Positions 44,471 to 54,500 of a stretch of 64,000 nucleotides of DNA are shown here, one piece after another. Position 1 is the first letter of the stretch. Each line of letters opens with the position of its first letter. This stretch comes from Bin5 sp034428435 (GTDB lineage Bacteria > Chloroflexota > Anaerolineae > Caldilineales > Caldilineaceae), in NCBI GenBank assembly GCA_034428435.1, contig DAOUHY010000453.1, positions 1-64,000 on the forward strand, read 5' to 3'. The position numbers were made by a program, and so were the translations under genes. The notes below the pieces were generated by a model. That model was not told the DNA's origin. It searched no databases and was given only the letters and a program-made list of their open reading frames with translations.

Positions 44471-46189
44471 GTGCAGGTCGACCACGATCCTTCGTTTCGG
44501 GTATTCTCCCTTTGGGCCATGCACGAAATCGCTTCAGACCAGTCAGCAGGAGACGCAGTTGCGCGGGTCCTCGATGCCTTCATGGCGGAGCGTGGGTCGG
44601 TATATGTCGTCGGCGGCGCGGTGCGGGATCATCTGCTGGGCATCTCCTCGATTCCGGGCTGGTCTATGTTGACGGTGGATGGACCGTCTCACGACGGCGT
44701 CCGGGGCCCCATTTCTCGTTCAAGAACTCCTGCTTTCACAACGGACCTGGACCTGGTCCTATGCGGGCCGGTACTGCCTCTGGCGCGACGCGTAGCTGAC
44801 AGGCTCGGTTGGGCCTACTATCCCCTAGACGAAAAGAGAGATGTCGCCCGGTTGATCGGGAAGTGTGCTGACGGTCAACGGATTGAGTGCGATGCCGCTG
44901 CGCTGCGGGGCGACGTGCGATCGGACCTACTGGCGCGCGACTTCAGTGCCAATGCACTGGCGTTGAGGCTATCGCCGGACAGCTCTCCGAGGCTGATAGA
45001 CGAATGCGACGGGATTGCGGACATTTCGTCTCGCAGGTTGCGGCGAGTTTCTGACGAGAGTCTGCGCAGCGACCCGGTCAGGTTATTGCGGGCAGTGCGC
45101 CTGGCTGTTCAGCTGGGATTTTCGATAGAGGATGAAACGCGGAAGCAGGTCTCAGCACTGGCCGGGACAGTTGTATCCGTCAGCGCTGAGCGTTTGCGGC
45201 AGGAGATGTGGAAGCTCCTGGACTGCTCGGGGCCGGACGTTGGAATCCGGGAGTTGGATGAGCTTGGGCTACTTTCCAATCTGTTGCCCGAGGTCAAGGC
45301 ATTGCAGGGCGTGCAGCAGTCGTCGCGGCACCATCTTGATGCCTACGACCACAGCCTGTTGGCGACTCACTATGCCGGTGAACTGCGTGACTGGCTGCGA
45401 GGGGGACCGGCGCCAGAGGACAGTACACTGGCACAGTCTCTCGTGCCCCGGGGGGAAGCGCTGCGCACTCATTTTTGCGAAGAGATCGCGGCCGGTCACG
45501 ACCGGGCGGGATGGCTTGTATGGCATGCGCTGCTGCACGATACGGGCAAGGCCAGAAGCGCCAGTGAGGAATCAGGGGGCGACGCCGAGAGACATTCCAA
45601 CGCGGGACACCAGGCGTTGAGCGCAGAAATAGCCGGTCGACGCGTTGCCTCATTCCGATTCAGCAGGCGAGAAGCCCTCCTGGCGAGGAGCGTTGCGAGG
45701 AGACAAAGCGTCCCCCGCCGGCTGGTCACGGCGCTCCCTGAGCAGGAAGAGCGAATCGGCCCGCGGGCAGCCTATCGATTCTTTCGGGACGCGGGCAGCG
45801 TTGTGGCCGGGCAACAGTTCGTGCATGGGTTGGGGTCGGGGGGTGCGAGGCAACCACTCGACGGACTGGACGTTACGCTCCAGGCGGTATCAGACCTGCA
45901 AGCAACTGGGAGGGAGCGAGGACCTGAGTGGGGCCGGTTCCTCAGAGCCATGGACGGCCTCTTTGACTATGCGTTTTCGCGGCCCGCGGATCATCTGGCC
46001 GCTCCGCTCGTGGACGGTCACAGATTGATGGAGCAACTTGGGCTGGCTCCTGGCCCGGTCGTGGGGAGGATTCTGCGGGAATTGGCGGAGGCCCAGGCAT
46101 CGGGGTCTGTCGCCGAGGTTGGCGAGGCCCTAGCGCTGGCAGAAGACCTGTTGGCACAGGAAGACGATCAGGCCTGGACTGGGACTTGA
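44471..46189 (+). CDS. CCA-adding enzyme / poly(A) polymerase family nucleotidyltransferase with HD domain
   Basis: Class II nucleotidyltransferase head: VYVVGGAVRDHLLG near residue 55, metal DxD in TTDLDLVL, the RRD-like motif LLARDFSANALAL, and SDPVRLLRAVRLA. A C-terminal HD domain follows (WLVWHALLHDTGKARS) near residue 360. Members add CCA to tRNA or poly(A) to RNA; the tRNA-Ser here lacks an encoded CCA, so a CCA enzyme is needed. About 30 extra residues lie between G-G-x-V-R-D and D-x-D, where relatives have about five. The 572 residues assume the GTG at 44471; an ATG at 44519 (MHEIASDQ) is equally possible. Confidence 0.9.
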   Translation: MQVDHDPSFRVFSLWAMHEIASDQSAGDAVARVLDAFMAERGSVYVVGGAVRDHLLGISSIPGWSMLTVDGPSHDGVRGPISRSRTPAFTTDLDLVLCGPVLPLARRVADRLGWAYYPLDEKRDVARLIGKCADGQRIECDAAALRGDVRSDLLARDFSANALALRLSPDSSPRLIDECDGIADISSRRLRRVSDESLRSDPVRLLRAVRLAVQLGFSIEDETRKQVSALAGTVVSVSAERLRQEMWKLLDCSGPDVGIRELDELGLLSNLLPEVKALQGVQQSSRHHLDAYDHSLLATHYAGELRDWLRGGPAPEDSTLAQSLVPRGEALRTHFCEEIAAGHDRAGWLVWHALLHDTGKARSASEESGGDAERHSNAGHQALSAEIAGRRVASFRFSRREALLARSVARRQSVPRRLVTALPEQEERIGPRAAYRFFRDAGSVVAGQQFVHGLGSGGARQPLDGLDVTLQAVSDLQATGRERGPEWGRFLRAMDGLFDYAFSRPADHLAAPLVDGHRLMEQLGLAPGPVVGRILRELAEAQASGSVAEVGEALALAEDLLAQEDDQAWTGT

Positions 46190-46241
46190 GTTCGATTCAC
46201 TATTGGGCGGTGACGCAGCTGGAAGGACTGCCGAGGGTTGT

Positions 46242-47315
46242 TCAGGCCCGGCTGGCGGCCACTACCCGCTCCAAGCGGGCCCGTGCTGCACCGCTCTTGA
46301 GGACTATCCTAACGCGGGCTATCCCATCCGGAACATCCTGAGCCAGGTTGAAGAGGTGGAGGATTACACCGGCGGTCAGGCAGACCTGCTCGGTGGCGTC
46401 GCATTCGGCGTCTGCGAGTACGGCGGCATTCAGGGCTGCGTGGCCTGCTGCGTCTGCGGGCCCGGGCACACGTACCCGTTCCCGGTGACCGAGAGCGTCG
46501 GGATCGAGGATCAGGTCGGCTGCCGCGTCTTCAGCGAAAACATGTGACTTGCGCCCGACGGCCATTTCGACGGAACCTTCTTCTCCCTGGACTATGTAGC
46601 TACGCTTTGTACCGGTCTGGACGGCGCGCAGTCGTTCGATGTAGTTCCCGTGGAAGAATCCGCTGACCTGATAGGGAGCGTTTGCCGGATTCAGTAGTTT
46701 CTCCACACTGTTGAGCACGGTTCGAAGGCCGAACTGGCGGCGCAGAGGCAGCAGGGCGTGCCATTGCGGGGCGAAGTGTGCAGCGGACAGGTAGCCGACC
46801 CCAACGGCTTCGATCATGAGTTGCACGGCATCGGGTTCCAAGTCATCGGCGACTCCCAGTTCGCGCAAGACCGGTCCTGGCCCGATGCCCTCCTTGGTAG
46901 GTACACCTTCATCGCCGTGCAGGACGACCGGCAGCCCGATCTCGGCGAGAACGATGGCAATGGCTGGCGCCAGTTGCGCGCTCCTTACCTTGCCGTCGTA
47001 GGGCACGGCAAGGTCGAGCAGCCCCTCGACACGGGGTCGGATTTGTGCAATTGTTTCTGCCCGTAACAGCGCGGTGAAGCCCCGAACCTCGTCGACAGCC
47101 TCGCCTTTCACCCTCTGTGCAATCAGGAAGGCGCCGGCCTGCGCCGGAGAGCAGGTCTGCTCGACGATCTGGCGCAGAGCTTCGACAGACTCCTCGTAGG
47201 TAAGATCGCGTTTGAGTTTTTCGCCGCGCCCGACTGCCTGGACAAAGGGTATGAATGGGGCCGGATCCCGGTCCGTTTCATAGTGGGGGCGGACTTCTGG
47301 GGTCGCGGCCAGCAT
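46242..47315 (-). CDS. TrpD-like (YbiB/TrpD2-type) phosphoribosyltransferase-fold protein
   Basis: This 357-residue protein resembles anthranilate phosphoribosyltransferase in fold: an N-terminal helical part (DLTYEESVEALRQIVEQT), the region VVLHGDEGVPTKEGIG where TrpD has its PRPP loop, and RTVLNSVEKLLNPANAP. The key TrpD glycine loop GTGGD is not present; VPYDGKVRSAQLAP stands in its place, as in the YbiB/TrpD2 group, which binds nucleic acid in some members. So it is probably not a tryptophan enzyme. It is the last of a minus-strand run after a sulfite reductase and an unknown gene. AAGGACAG precedes its ATG. Confidence 0.82.
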   Translation of the reverse strand: MLAATPEVRPHYETDRDPAPFIPFVQAVGRGEKLKRDLTYEESVEALRQIVEQTCSPAQAGAFLIAQRVKGEAVDEVRGFTALLRAETIAQIRPRVEGLLDLAVPYDGKVRSAQLAPAIAIVLAEIGLPVVLHGDEGVPTKEGIGPGPVLRELGVADDLEPDAVQLMIEAVGVGYLSAAHFAPQWHALLPLRRQFGLRTVLNSVEKLLNPANAPYQVSGFFHGNYIERLRAVQTGTKRSYIVQGEEGSVEMAVGRKSHVFAEDAAADLILDPDALGHRERVRVPGPADAAGHAALNAAVLADAECDATEQVCLTAGVILHLFNLAQDVPDGIARVRIVLKSGAARARLERVVAASRA

Positions 47316-47365
47316 CTGGTTCTGTCCTTAGCAATAGGAGAGGACTCGGGCGGAGAGGAAGTCGT

Positions 47366-47977
47366 TCAGTCCGCACTCCCGAGCTGTCTGAGAAGCGAGT
47401 CAACGTCTGGAGCGGACGGTGCGCTCAGCTCGAAGGTCAGAGGCTCGCGGGGGTCGTTGGCGACGCGGGTGACGGAGGCGTCGTCGCCGAAGATTGGGGC
47501 GAGATTGTCTGAGAGCTGGGACAGGGCAGCCGCAGCCGCGGCAGCAGCATCGGCGCCGTCACCATTGGCGGCGTTGGCGTAGTTGAGCCGGTCCAGCAGA
47601 ACGATGGTGGCGGCGTCTGTGCGCAGCTTCAGTTTGCCCTTCAGCTCCACGTCACTCTCCGTCAACTTTACCCCGTTCAACGCCTGAGACAGTGTCGTGC
47701 CGAGAGCATCAGACAGGTCTGATCCAGCGTCGCGTTTGCGTACGTACATGAGACCGGGCCTGGCGTCGGTCAAGTCAACGACATAGTCGGCTTCGTGGCC
47801 GACGAGAAGGATCGCCGGCCCGTCAACGATATGTCTATAGTCGGCCACGTCGAGAAGCAGCTCATTGGGCACGACGTTTTCCCGAATCCAGCGGTGGAAA
47901 ACAGGGATAAAGTCCTCGACGTCGATCGAAAGCTCTTCAAAGAAAAATTTAACGCTCAGGCGATGGGGTGCAATCAT
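47366..47977 (-). CDS. Unknown protein between sulfite reductase and TrpD-like genes
   Basis: Counting from the ATG at 47977 (GGAG seven bases upstream; a TTG at 47989 is less likely), there are 203 residues. The first 90 read as a compact alpha/beta unit (FFFEELSIDVEDFIPVFHRW, ELLLDVADYRHIVDGPAILL, GLMYVRKRD). The rest includes an alanine run (residues about 145-152) and a helical tail (PDVDSLLRQLG). There is no signal peptide. The family is unrecognised. Its position 72 bases after the sulfite reductase and 50 before the TrpD-like gene, all on one strand, makes a role linked to that reductase plausible, though unproven. Confidence 0.75.
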   Translation of the reverse strand: MIAPHRLSVKFFFEELSIDVEDFIPVFHRWIRENVVPNELLLDVADYRHIVDGPAILLVGHEADYVVDLTDARPGLMYVRKRDAGSDLSDALGTTLSQALNGVKLTESDVELKGKLKLRTDAATIVLLDRLNYANAANGDGADAAAAAAAALSQLSDNLAPIFGDDASVTRVANDPREPLTFELSAPSAPDVDSLLRQLGSAD

Positions 47978-48049
47978 CGTCAACTCCAAGGGCAGTGAAG
48001 GATGCGGTCTACTGTACCAGGCAAGCCCGGTACAGTAGACGTAGTGCTA

Positions 48050-50308
48050 TCAGATTTCTACCAGGACATTGCCGCCGACCTTGGATTCGCAGGCGTGGGT
48101 GGCTTCGATGAACAGTAGCGCCTCCTCGATCAGCCGACGGGCGGAATCGTTGTCGGGATCTGGATTGGGGTTACTGTGGCGGTCGAGCAGGTACTGGCCG
48201 AATTTCCCCTTGGCGTACTGATCGAAAAACAGTTCGGTATCGAAGAAGCGGGATTTGAACTCCTCTACGATGCGATCGGGACTGTCGCCCACATCAAGGA
48301 ACTGGGTCCGCACCAAGGCCCTGGCAGCCTTGAGCATGGACGAATAGGCCAAGGACTCGGCCCGGGCCGGGTCGTCTTCGTCGAGAGCAATTTGTGCTTC
48401 GAAGGCTTCCGATTCAGCGGGTGAAATCTCCATCGAGAAGAGGGAGACGACCTCGCCGGCACATTCACCGATGCCGATATCGCCCAGGCTGAAGACGCGG
48501 GGATCGCCCCAGTCCGAGAAGAATTCCGGCTGTTGTTCAAAGGCTGGTAAATTCATGAAGGGCTGAATTATGCTGCGAGCTTCCTTCTTGCCGATGCGTC
48601 CAATCCACTCCTGAAAGGTTTCGCCCTTTGTCCGCTCTTCCACGTAGCGGGAGGTGATGGTATCGACGACTTCGGGAACGGTCTTGGAAGGAACGGCGCC
48701 GACGGCCAGCCCGTAGCTGCCGGCATTGTCGCGCCACTTGCCGCCCAAAATGACCTGGAAATGGGGCATCTTGAAGTTGCCGGAGCGGCGGCTGTTGCCG
48801 AAGAAGCCGATGTCGGAAACATGGTGCTGGCCGCAGGAGTTGAAGCAACCGCTGATTTTGATTTTCAGATCTTTGATGGCGTCAGGCAGGGATGCGCTTT
48901 TGGCGGTGAGTTGCGTGCGCAGCTCGCCTGCGAGCCCGCGTGAGGAGGCGATGCCCAGTTTGCAGGTATCGGTACCGGGGCAGGCGGTAATGTCCACGAT
49001 GGTACCGGCGCCGGGATCGCCGAGGCCGATCGCTTTCAGTTCTTCGTACACGGCGGGCAGGTCGGAATCGGACACCCAGCGGAGGACGATGTTCTGTTCA
49101 ACGGTGGTACGGATATTGTCCCCGACGTATTTGCGAGCAATGTCGGCCAGCTCCCAGGACTGCTGGGAGGTCAGATCGCCCAGGGGCAGATTTACGGTTA
49201 CAACGCTGTAGCCTTCCTGGCGTTGATCATAGACGTTGGTTTCGAGCCATTGGTTGAATTCTGAGGAGTGCACCTGGCCGTTCAAGAAAGTCGGCGGTCT
49301 GGTCGGCTTTTCCTCGTAATGCGGGAGGGTATCGAGGTAGGCGGTCCAGCGGTCGTCGTGGGGCAGCGTCTTGCGTTCCTCATCGACGAGGCGGCGGAAC
49401 TCTTCGATACCCAGTTTGGCCACGAGGAATTTGATGCGGGCGCGGTTGCGGTTGCGCTTTTCGCCAAGCCGGGCAAAGACACGAGCGACTGCCTGCGTCT
49501 GCGGCAAGATCTCCTCTTCGGGTGTAAATTCGCTCAGGACCTTGGCCTGATGTGGAACGGTACCCAAGCCGCCGCCCACAAACACCTTGAAGCCGCGCTT
49601 GGGCTTGCCGTCCACTTCCTGAATCTGGGCAAGGTAGCCCATGTCATGCATCATGACGAGGCCACATGCTTCGGCTTCGCAACCGGAAAAGGCCGGTTTG
49701 AACTTGCGGCCGAAGTCCTGTACGTCGTCGTGGCCGAGCAGGAACTGGGCGTAGGCTTCGGAGTAGGGCGTGGCGTCAAAGACTTCGGTTTGGCAGACAC
49801 CGGCCAGATGGCAGCAGGTGACATTGCGGACGGAGTTGCCACAGGCTTCGCGAGTGGTGATGCCGACCGCGGCCAGACGACGCATCATGTCAGGCGTGTC
49901 CTCGATATGCACAAAGTGCAGCTGGAAATCCTGGCGCGTCGTGACATGCAAGATGCCGTCGGAGTATTCGTCTGCTACCTGGGCCAACATATCAAGCTGA
50001 TCAGGTGTCAGACCTCCTCCAGGCACTTTGATGCGCTGCATGCCGGGTGCGTGCCAGAGGGTATCGGGTCCTTTTACCCGGTCCTTCTCGTCGAACGCGA
50101 GTTCCCGGCTTTCAAAGCCGTCGTGCCGCTGGCCATTGTCGTAGCGCTGGCCGTACACGCCTCGACGCAATCGCGTTTCAGCGAAGACCTTTTCGTCCAG
50201 TTTCGCTTGACCCATCAGTTCCATCTGGCCTTCAAAGATATCGATTTCATGGGCCAGATCATCGGGCATTTCATCCGCCAAAACGTCTTTCCAACCGATG
50301 TTCGACAC
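48050..50308 (-). CDS. Ferredoxin-type sulfite/nitrite reductase
   Basis: This 752-residue siroheme enzyme has two repeated ferredoxin-like and catalytic halves. The 4Fe-4S/siroheme cysteines are C443 and C449 (ACPGTDTCKLG) and C488 and C492 (GCFNSCGQHH). The N-terminal half has the parallel motif CGNSVRNVTCC (about 155). It reduces sulfite to sulfide or nitrite to ammonia with ferredoxin; the two cannot be separated by eye. It is about 110 residues longer than usual, with a helical C-terminal tail (ALLFIEATHACESKVGGNV). The start is GTG at 50308 with AAGGAG upstream. A strong promoter at 50501-50530 drives it through a long leader. Confidence 0.92.
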   Translation of the reverse strand: MSNIGWKDVLADEMPDDLAHEIDIFEGQMELMGQAKLDEKVFAETRLRRGVYGQRYDNGQRHDGFESRELAFDEKDRVKGPDTLWHAPGMQRIKVPGGGLTPDQLDMLAQVADEYSDGILHVTTRQDFQLHFVHIEDTPDMMRRLAAVGITTREACGNSVRNVTCCHLAGVCQTEVFDATPYSEAYAQFLLGHDDVQDFGRKFKPAFSGCEAEACGLVMMHDMGYLAQIQEVDGKPKRGFKVFVGGGLGTVPHQAKVLSEFTPEEEILPQTQAVARVFARLGEKRNRNRARIKFLVAKLGIEEFRRLVDEERKTLPHDDRWTAYLDTLPHYEEKPTRPPTFLNGQVHSSEFNQWLETNVYDQRQEGYSVVTVNLPLGDLTSQQSWELADIARKYVGDNIRTTVEQNIVLRWVSDSDLPAVYEELKAIGLGDPGAGTIVDITACPGTDTCKLGIASSRGLAGELRTQLTAKSASLPDAIKDLKIKISGCFNSCGQHHVSDIGFFGNSRRSGNFKMPHFQVILGGKWRDNAGSYGLAVGAVPSKTVPEVVDTITSRYVEERTKGETFQEWIGRIGKKEARSIIQPFMNLPAFEQQPEFFSDWGDPRVFSLGDIGIGECAGEVVSLFSMEISPAESEAFEAQIALDEDDPARAESLAYSSMLKAARALVRTQFLDVGDSPDRIVEEFKSRFFDTELFFDQYAKGKFGQYLLDRHSNPNPDPDNDSARRLIEEALLFIEATHACESKVGGNVLVEI

Positions 50309-50494
50309 AGTTGTCTCCTTACCTATTGTCTGCTTCGCCGCCAGAATGCCGGCCAGGATGAAGCGGGTAGCCCCGTAGAACGCTCAGCACCGATTCTCTC
50401 GTGTCCGACCGATCAATACTGGTAGGGGCTGACGGACAAAAACGGTAGAGCTTCCGGGGCCATCTCGACTCATTCTCGTACTGGGTCGCTGTTG
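50309..50494 (-). other. Long 5' leader of the sulfite/nitrite reductase gene
   Basis: About 185 bases separate the predicted start of transcription from the GTG. On the minus strand the leader can form TGTCCG paired with CGGACA around a 29-base loop, then CGGG-GCTA-CCCG. This may be a regulatory RNA; I do not recognise a known riboswitch class. Confidence 0.4.
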
Positions 50495-50500
50495 ACAGCA

Positions 50501-50530
50501 ATTGTAGGGCAGTCACGCTTGATTTGTCAA
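50501..50530 (-). promoter_or_regulatory. Strong sigma-70 promoter of the sulfite/nitrite reductase operon
   Basis: Minus-strand TTGACA (50525-50530) matches the -35 consensus exactly; TACAAT (50501-50506) is 18 bases on. It points to the reductase gene. Confidence 0.7.
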
Positions 50531-51173
50531 GCATGTTATGTCGACGTGTGCATTTTACTTTTGCGGTGTGGGCTTGTTTGATTCGGGGGCGTTGCGCCTG
50601 GCGTATTGGGCTTGTCTGCGATAGCGAACCTGAACCCACTTTTTGTAGAGGCCTGTGAGCGAAGACCGTGTTTCATTCGGGCATATTGGCGCTATTCTTC
50701 CCGAACTACCGGACAGAAGGATGCAGCTAAGAACAGTGTAACTCACCGGGATTCGTGTACAGGACTGCATCTCGTGTTAAGCCGTCGAGTGCACTCAGAA
50801 GAAATGGTTGCAATATGGATCGGGAGCACCCAGTAAGGTACGCTGCCGAGAGCGAGAAACTCCACGCGGGGCGTTTCAGTTTTCCGCCAGGCTCTCTCGC
50901 GTACTGTCACTGAATTCGGATAAGCAGACGATTAGGCGCAGGTCTTGGCGATTTTTTTTGGCCTGTCCTTTTGATCCTTTATACTTTTTTGGTCATGTTG
51001 ATTTGGTGCACGTGTTGCCGGGGGCATGCAAGGGATTGGCGACCTGACGGCGGCACTGACAAATCTGGAGGAACCGTCAGGACGGCATTTGTATGTGATT
51101 TCCCTGCTCTCATGGAAACACATTTTTCTCATTGGGGGGGAGAACGCTCGGAACCAGCCAGGAGGCGGGATGA
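50531..51173. other. Intergenic region, no gene recognised
   Basis: Between the reductase promoter and repeat copy D there are about 640 bases. I find no coding potential, RNA gene or convincing terminator. Poly-T (GATTTTTTTTGG, about 50949-50960) occurs without a clear stem before it. Confidence 0.5.
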
Positions 51174-51435
51174 GGGGAAGCCCGGCCGCTGCGAGACGAC
51201 AACTTCACATAACCATCACACTCGCTGCGGCGCGAGGTTTAGCCGGGGGCGTTGCGGGGGCGGAGCCCCTGCACAAGGGAAGCCTGAAGGCCCGACCGCC
51301 CAGAACTGCAGTAGTCAGTGGTCAGTTGTCAGAGACTGCGAGGATCAGTTGAGGATAGGAATCAAAAGGAGTGAGGATGAGGAACTTCGCTCGACTCCTC
51401 CGGCATGGCAAGCTGACTGCGATGTAGTCGTTGCG
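51174..51435 (+). repeat. Dispersed intergenic element, copy D (short form, double-hairpin core)
   Basis: The first hairpin (51254-51272) differs from the others by one base, which changes a G-C pair to G-U, so pairing is kept. The second is altered (AAGCCTGAAGGCCC) and shorter. The flanks GGGGAAGCCCGGCCGCTGCG and AACTTCGCTCGACTCCTCCG match copy C, while CAGAACTGCAGTAGTCAG after the core matches copy B. It lies on the plus strand, ending about 100 bases before the M16 gene. A run of three GTCAG units follows (51315-51333). Confidence 0.8.
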
Positions 51436-51535
51436 AAAACTTCATCGAAGGGCAACAGGAAGTTCACACTCGCAGGATACATTGGTAGGGGCGGGTGCGA
51501 GCTCGGTACATATGAATAAGACTAAGGAGTCAAGA

Positions 51536-54500
51536 ATGAATGGAGAAAGAAATAGGCCCGCAGTGTCCTCGCGTGTGATAGGGCGCCGGACAGTAGCCGG
51601 GCGGGGAAAGAGGAAAGTAAGACTATTGGTGGCACTGCTGATTCTGATTGCAGTGCTTGCCAGTGCGTGCGAAGGGGTGGAGACCCCTTCAGCCAGTTCA
51701 GGGGAGACGACGGGATCTGGTGGTGAGCAGGCGGCGGCCCCAGCCGAAGAGGGCGAGCCGGCGCAGGCTTACCTGGACCTGGACAGCGAAACGCTGGACA
51801 TGAACGCGCCCATCCTTCTGGATCCAAGCATACGCAGGGCACAGTTGGACAACGGTCTGACGTACTATATCCGCCACAATACGGAGCCGGCCAATAGGGC
51901 TACGTTAATGCTGGCGATCAACGCGGGCTCCATACAGGAGGATGAGGACCAGCTGGGTTTGGCCCACTTTGTTGAGCATATGATGTTCAACGGAACCGAG
52001 CGATTTCCCAAGCAGGCCTTGATTGACTATTTTGAATCGGTTGGCATGACCTTTGGGCCTGATGTGAACGCCTATACTTCGTTCGATGAAACGGTGTATT
52101 TCCTGGAATTTCCCACCGATGACGAGGACATAATCAGTACGACGTTCCAAGTAGCGGAGGATTGGGCCAGCCGGGCGACGATTTCGGATGAAGAGGTAGA
52201 TAGTGAACGCGGCGTCATCCTGGAAGAGGAACGCTTACGGGACCAGAATGCGAGCGGCAGGTTAAACAAGCAGTTGTTCCCGCTTCTGCTGGGGGAATCG
52301 CGGTATACTGACCGGATGCCGATCGGCGACATGGATATCGTGCAGAACACGCCGGGAGAGACTTTGCGGAGGTTCTACCGGGATTGGTACCGGCCCGATC
52401 TGATGGCGGTCATTGTCGTGGGCGACATCGATGTTGATGCCATCGAAGCCAAGATCACCGAGCATTTCGGCAGCCTGACTGCCCCGGAGCCGGCGCGGCC
52501 CAGGGTTTCCTACTCTCTGCCGGACTACGAAGACACGGGATACCTGATTCTCACCGATCCGGAGTTCCCTGTAACGATTGCCCAAATCATCTACCGGCAG
52601 GCGGCCCCGGACCTGAATTCGGCCGGCGTGTTCCGCGACCGGCTGATCGGCAATCTGTTCTACAAGATGTTGAATTTCCGACTCGACGACCTTACCAGGG
52701 AAGCGGACTCACCTTTCCTTGGGGCGTTTGTCAGCGAAGGGCAGTTGGTGCGGGGCAACAACTACCAGGTGGTTGGCGTACAGGTGCGCCAGGGGGAGGC
52801 CCTCTCCAGCCTGGAGGCTGCCCTGACCGAGGTTGAGCGCGTGCGCCGACACGGCTTCACGGCTGCCGAAGTGGAGCGGGCCAAGTCGGAGATCTTGAAC
52901 ACGTATGAACGGCTCTACAACGATCGTGAGAATCTGCGCAATCACTCGCTTGCCAGCGAATACAGCCGCAACTACCTTGAGAACGAGGCTGTTCCGGGCA
53001 TCGAGATTGAGTACAAACTGGTTGGCCGGCTGCTGGAAGGGATAAGCCGAGACGACGTCAATCAGAGAGCGGAACTCTACGTAGGCGGAAGCAACCGTTC
53101 GGTATTTGTCGTCGGGCCGGAGCGGGACGCGGACAGCCTGCCCAACGAGAGTGAACTGGCGGCAGTATTCGCAGACGTCGGGACGAAGGAGGTGGAGCCC
53201 TACCAGGATATTGAAGCAGTTACAGCGCTCTTGACCGAAGTTCCGGAGCCTGCAGAGATTCTTTCGCGTCAGACGGACGAGACATATAACATCACCGATC
53301 TGACACTGGCAAACGGAGCGAGAGTATTGCTCAAGCCGACTACGTTCAAGGAGGAGGAGATTCTTTTCAGCGCGTCCAGCCCGGGCGGGTCTTCGCTGGT
53401 CAGCGATGAAGACTATCCAGAGGCGGATTTCATCGACAGCATAGTTAGCCAGAGTGCGGTGGGCGACGTGAGCTACGCGGCGCTGCAGCGGCTACTGGCC
53501 GACAAGTCGGTGACGGTCTCGCCCTATATCGGAGAATTGGACGAAGGATTTTACGGCCATTCCGGCCAGGAGTACATTGAGACTCTGTTTCAACTCGTAT
53601 ACCTGTACGGTACGCAGGCGAGAGCAGATGACGACGCCTTTGCAACGCTAAAGGACCAGTACACGGAGTCGCTGCGCAATCGAGAACTGGACCCGCGAAG
53701 CGCGCTGACAGACGCCTTCATCGAGGCGCGTTACGGGGATTCCGTACGACGCAACGTGCCCACGCTGGAGATCATCAGTTCGCTCGATCTGGAGCGGGCA
53801 TTCGCCATCTATCAGGAGCGTTTCGCCGATTTCAGTGACTTTACATTTGTGTTTGTCGGCAATTTCGACCTCGAGCAGATGGTGGAGTGGTCGCAGAGGT
53901 ACCTGGGTAATCTGCCTTCACTGGATCGTTCGGAGACATGGCAGGACGTGGCACCCGACCCACCTCCGGGCGTCGTGGAAGTTCCCGTCTACCGCGGCCA
54001 GGACGAGCAGAGCCTGACGACCATACTGTTTACGGGGGCTGGTGAAGACACGCTGGAGAACCGGCTCCACTTACGCATGTTGGAAACGATCATGGATATC
54101 CTGATGCGTGAGGAGCTGCGAGAGGCGTTAGGAGGCGTGTATGCGTACGGGGCATCTGCCTCAATGGAACCGGATCCGGACAGCCTGTATGAGATCTCAC
54201 TCTACTTTGGCAGCGATCCTGCCCGAGTACAGGAGTTGGTAGATGCACTGTTCGGGCTCATCGCTGAAGTGCAGGCTGACGGGCCCAGAGAAGACCTGTT
54301 GGAGAAGGCCAGGATACAGATCGTACGCCAACGCGAGGAGCAGTTGGAACAGAACAATTACTGGCTGCGGGTCCTGGAGTATTGGGCCTCGGAAGACGGC
54401 GTTGATCTAGCCAACTTTGTCGATCTGGATGTTGTGGAAAGCCGAACCAACGCGGTGACGACGGAAGAGGTCCAGGCTTCCGCGGGCGCTTTCCTGCCGC

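Noticed and set aside
46242..47315. Tryptophan biosynthesis gene trpD
   Set aside because: The GTGGD PRPP loop is missing and no other trp gene is nearby; the TrpD2/YbiB group fits better.
49268..50425. 385-codon plus-strand frame within the sulfite/nitrite reductase
   Set aside because: It is antisense to a gene with siroheme/4Fe-4S cysteines; long antisense frames are expected in GC-rich sequence.
50309..50494. A known riboswitch (SAM, guanidine or other class) in the reductase leader
   Set aside because: A short ACGAGAG stretch recalls conserved riboswitch text, but the remaining conserved blocks of those classes are missing. It is kept only as an unassigned leader.
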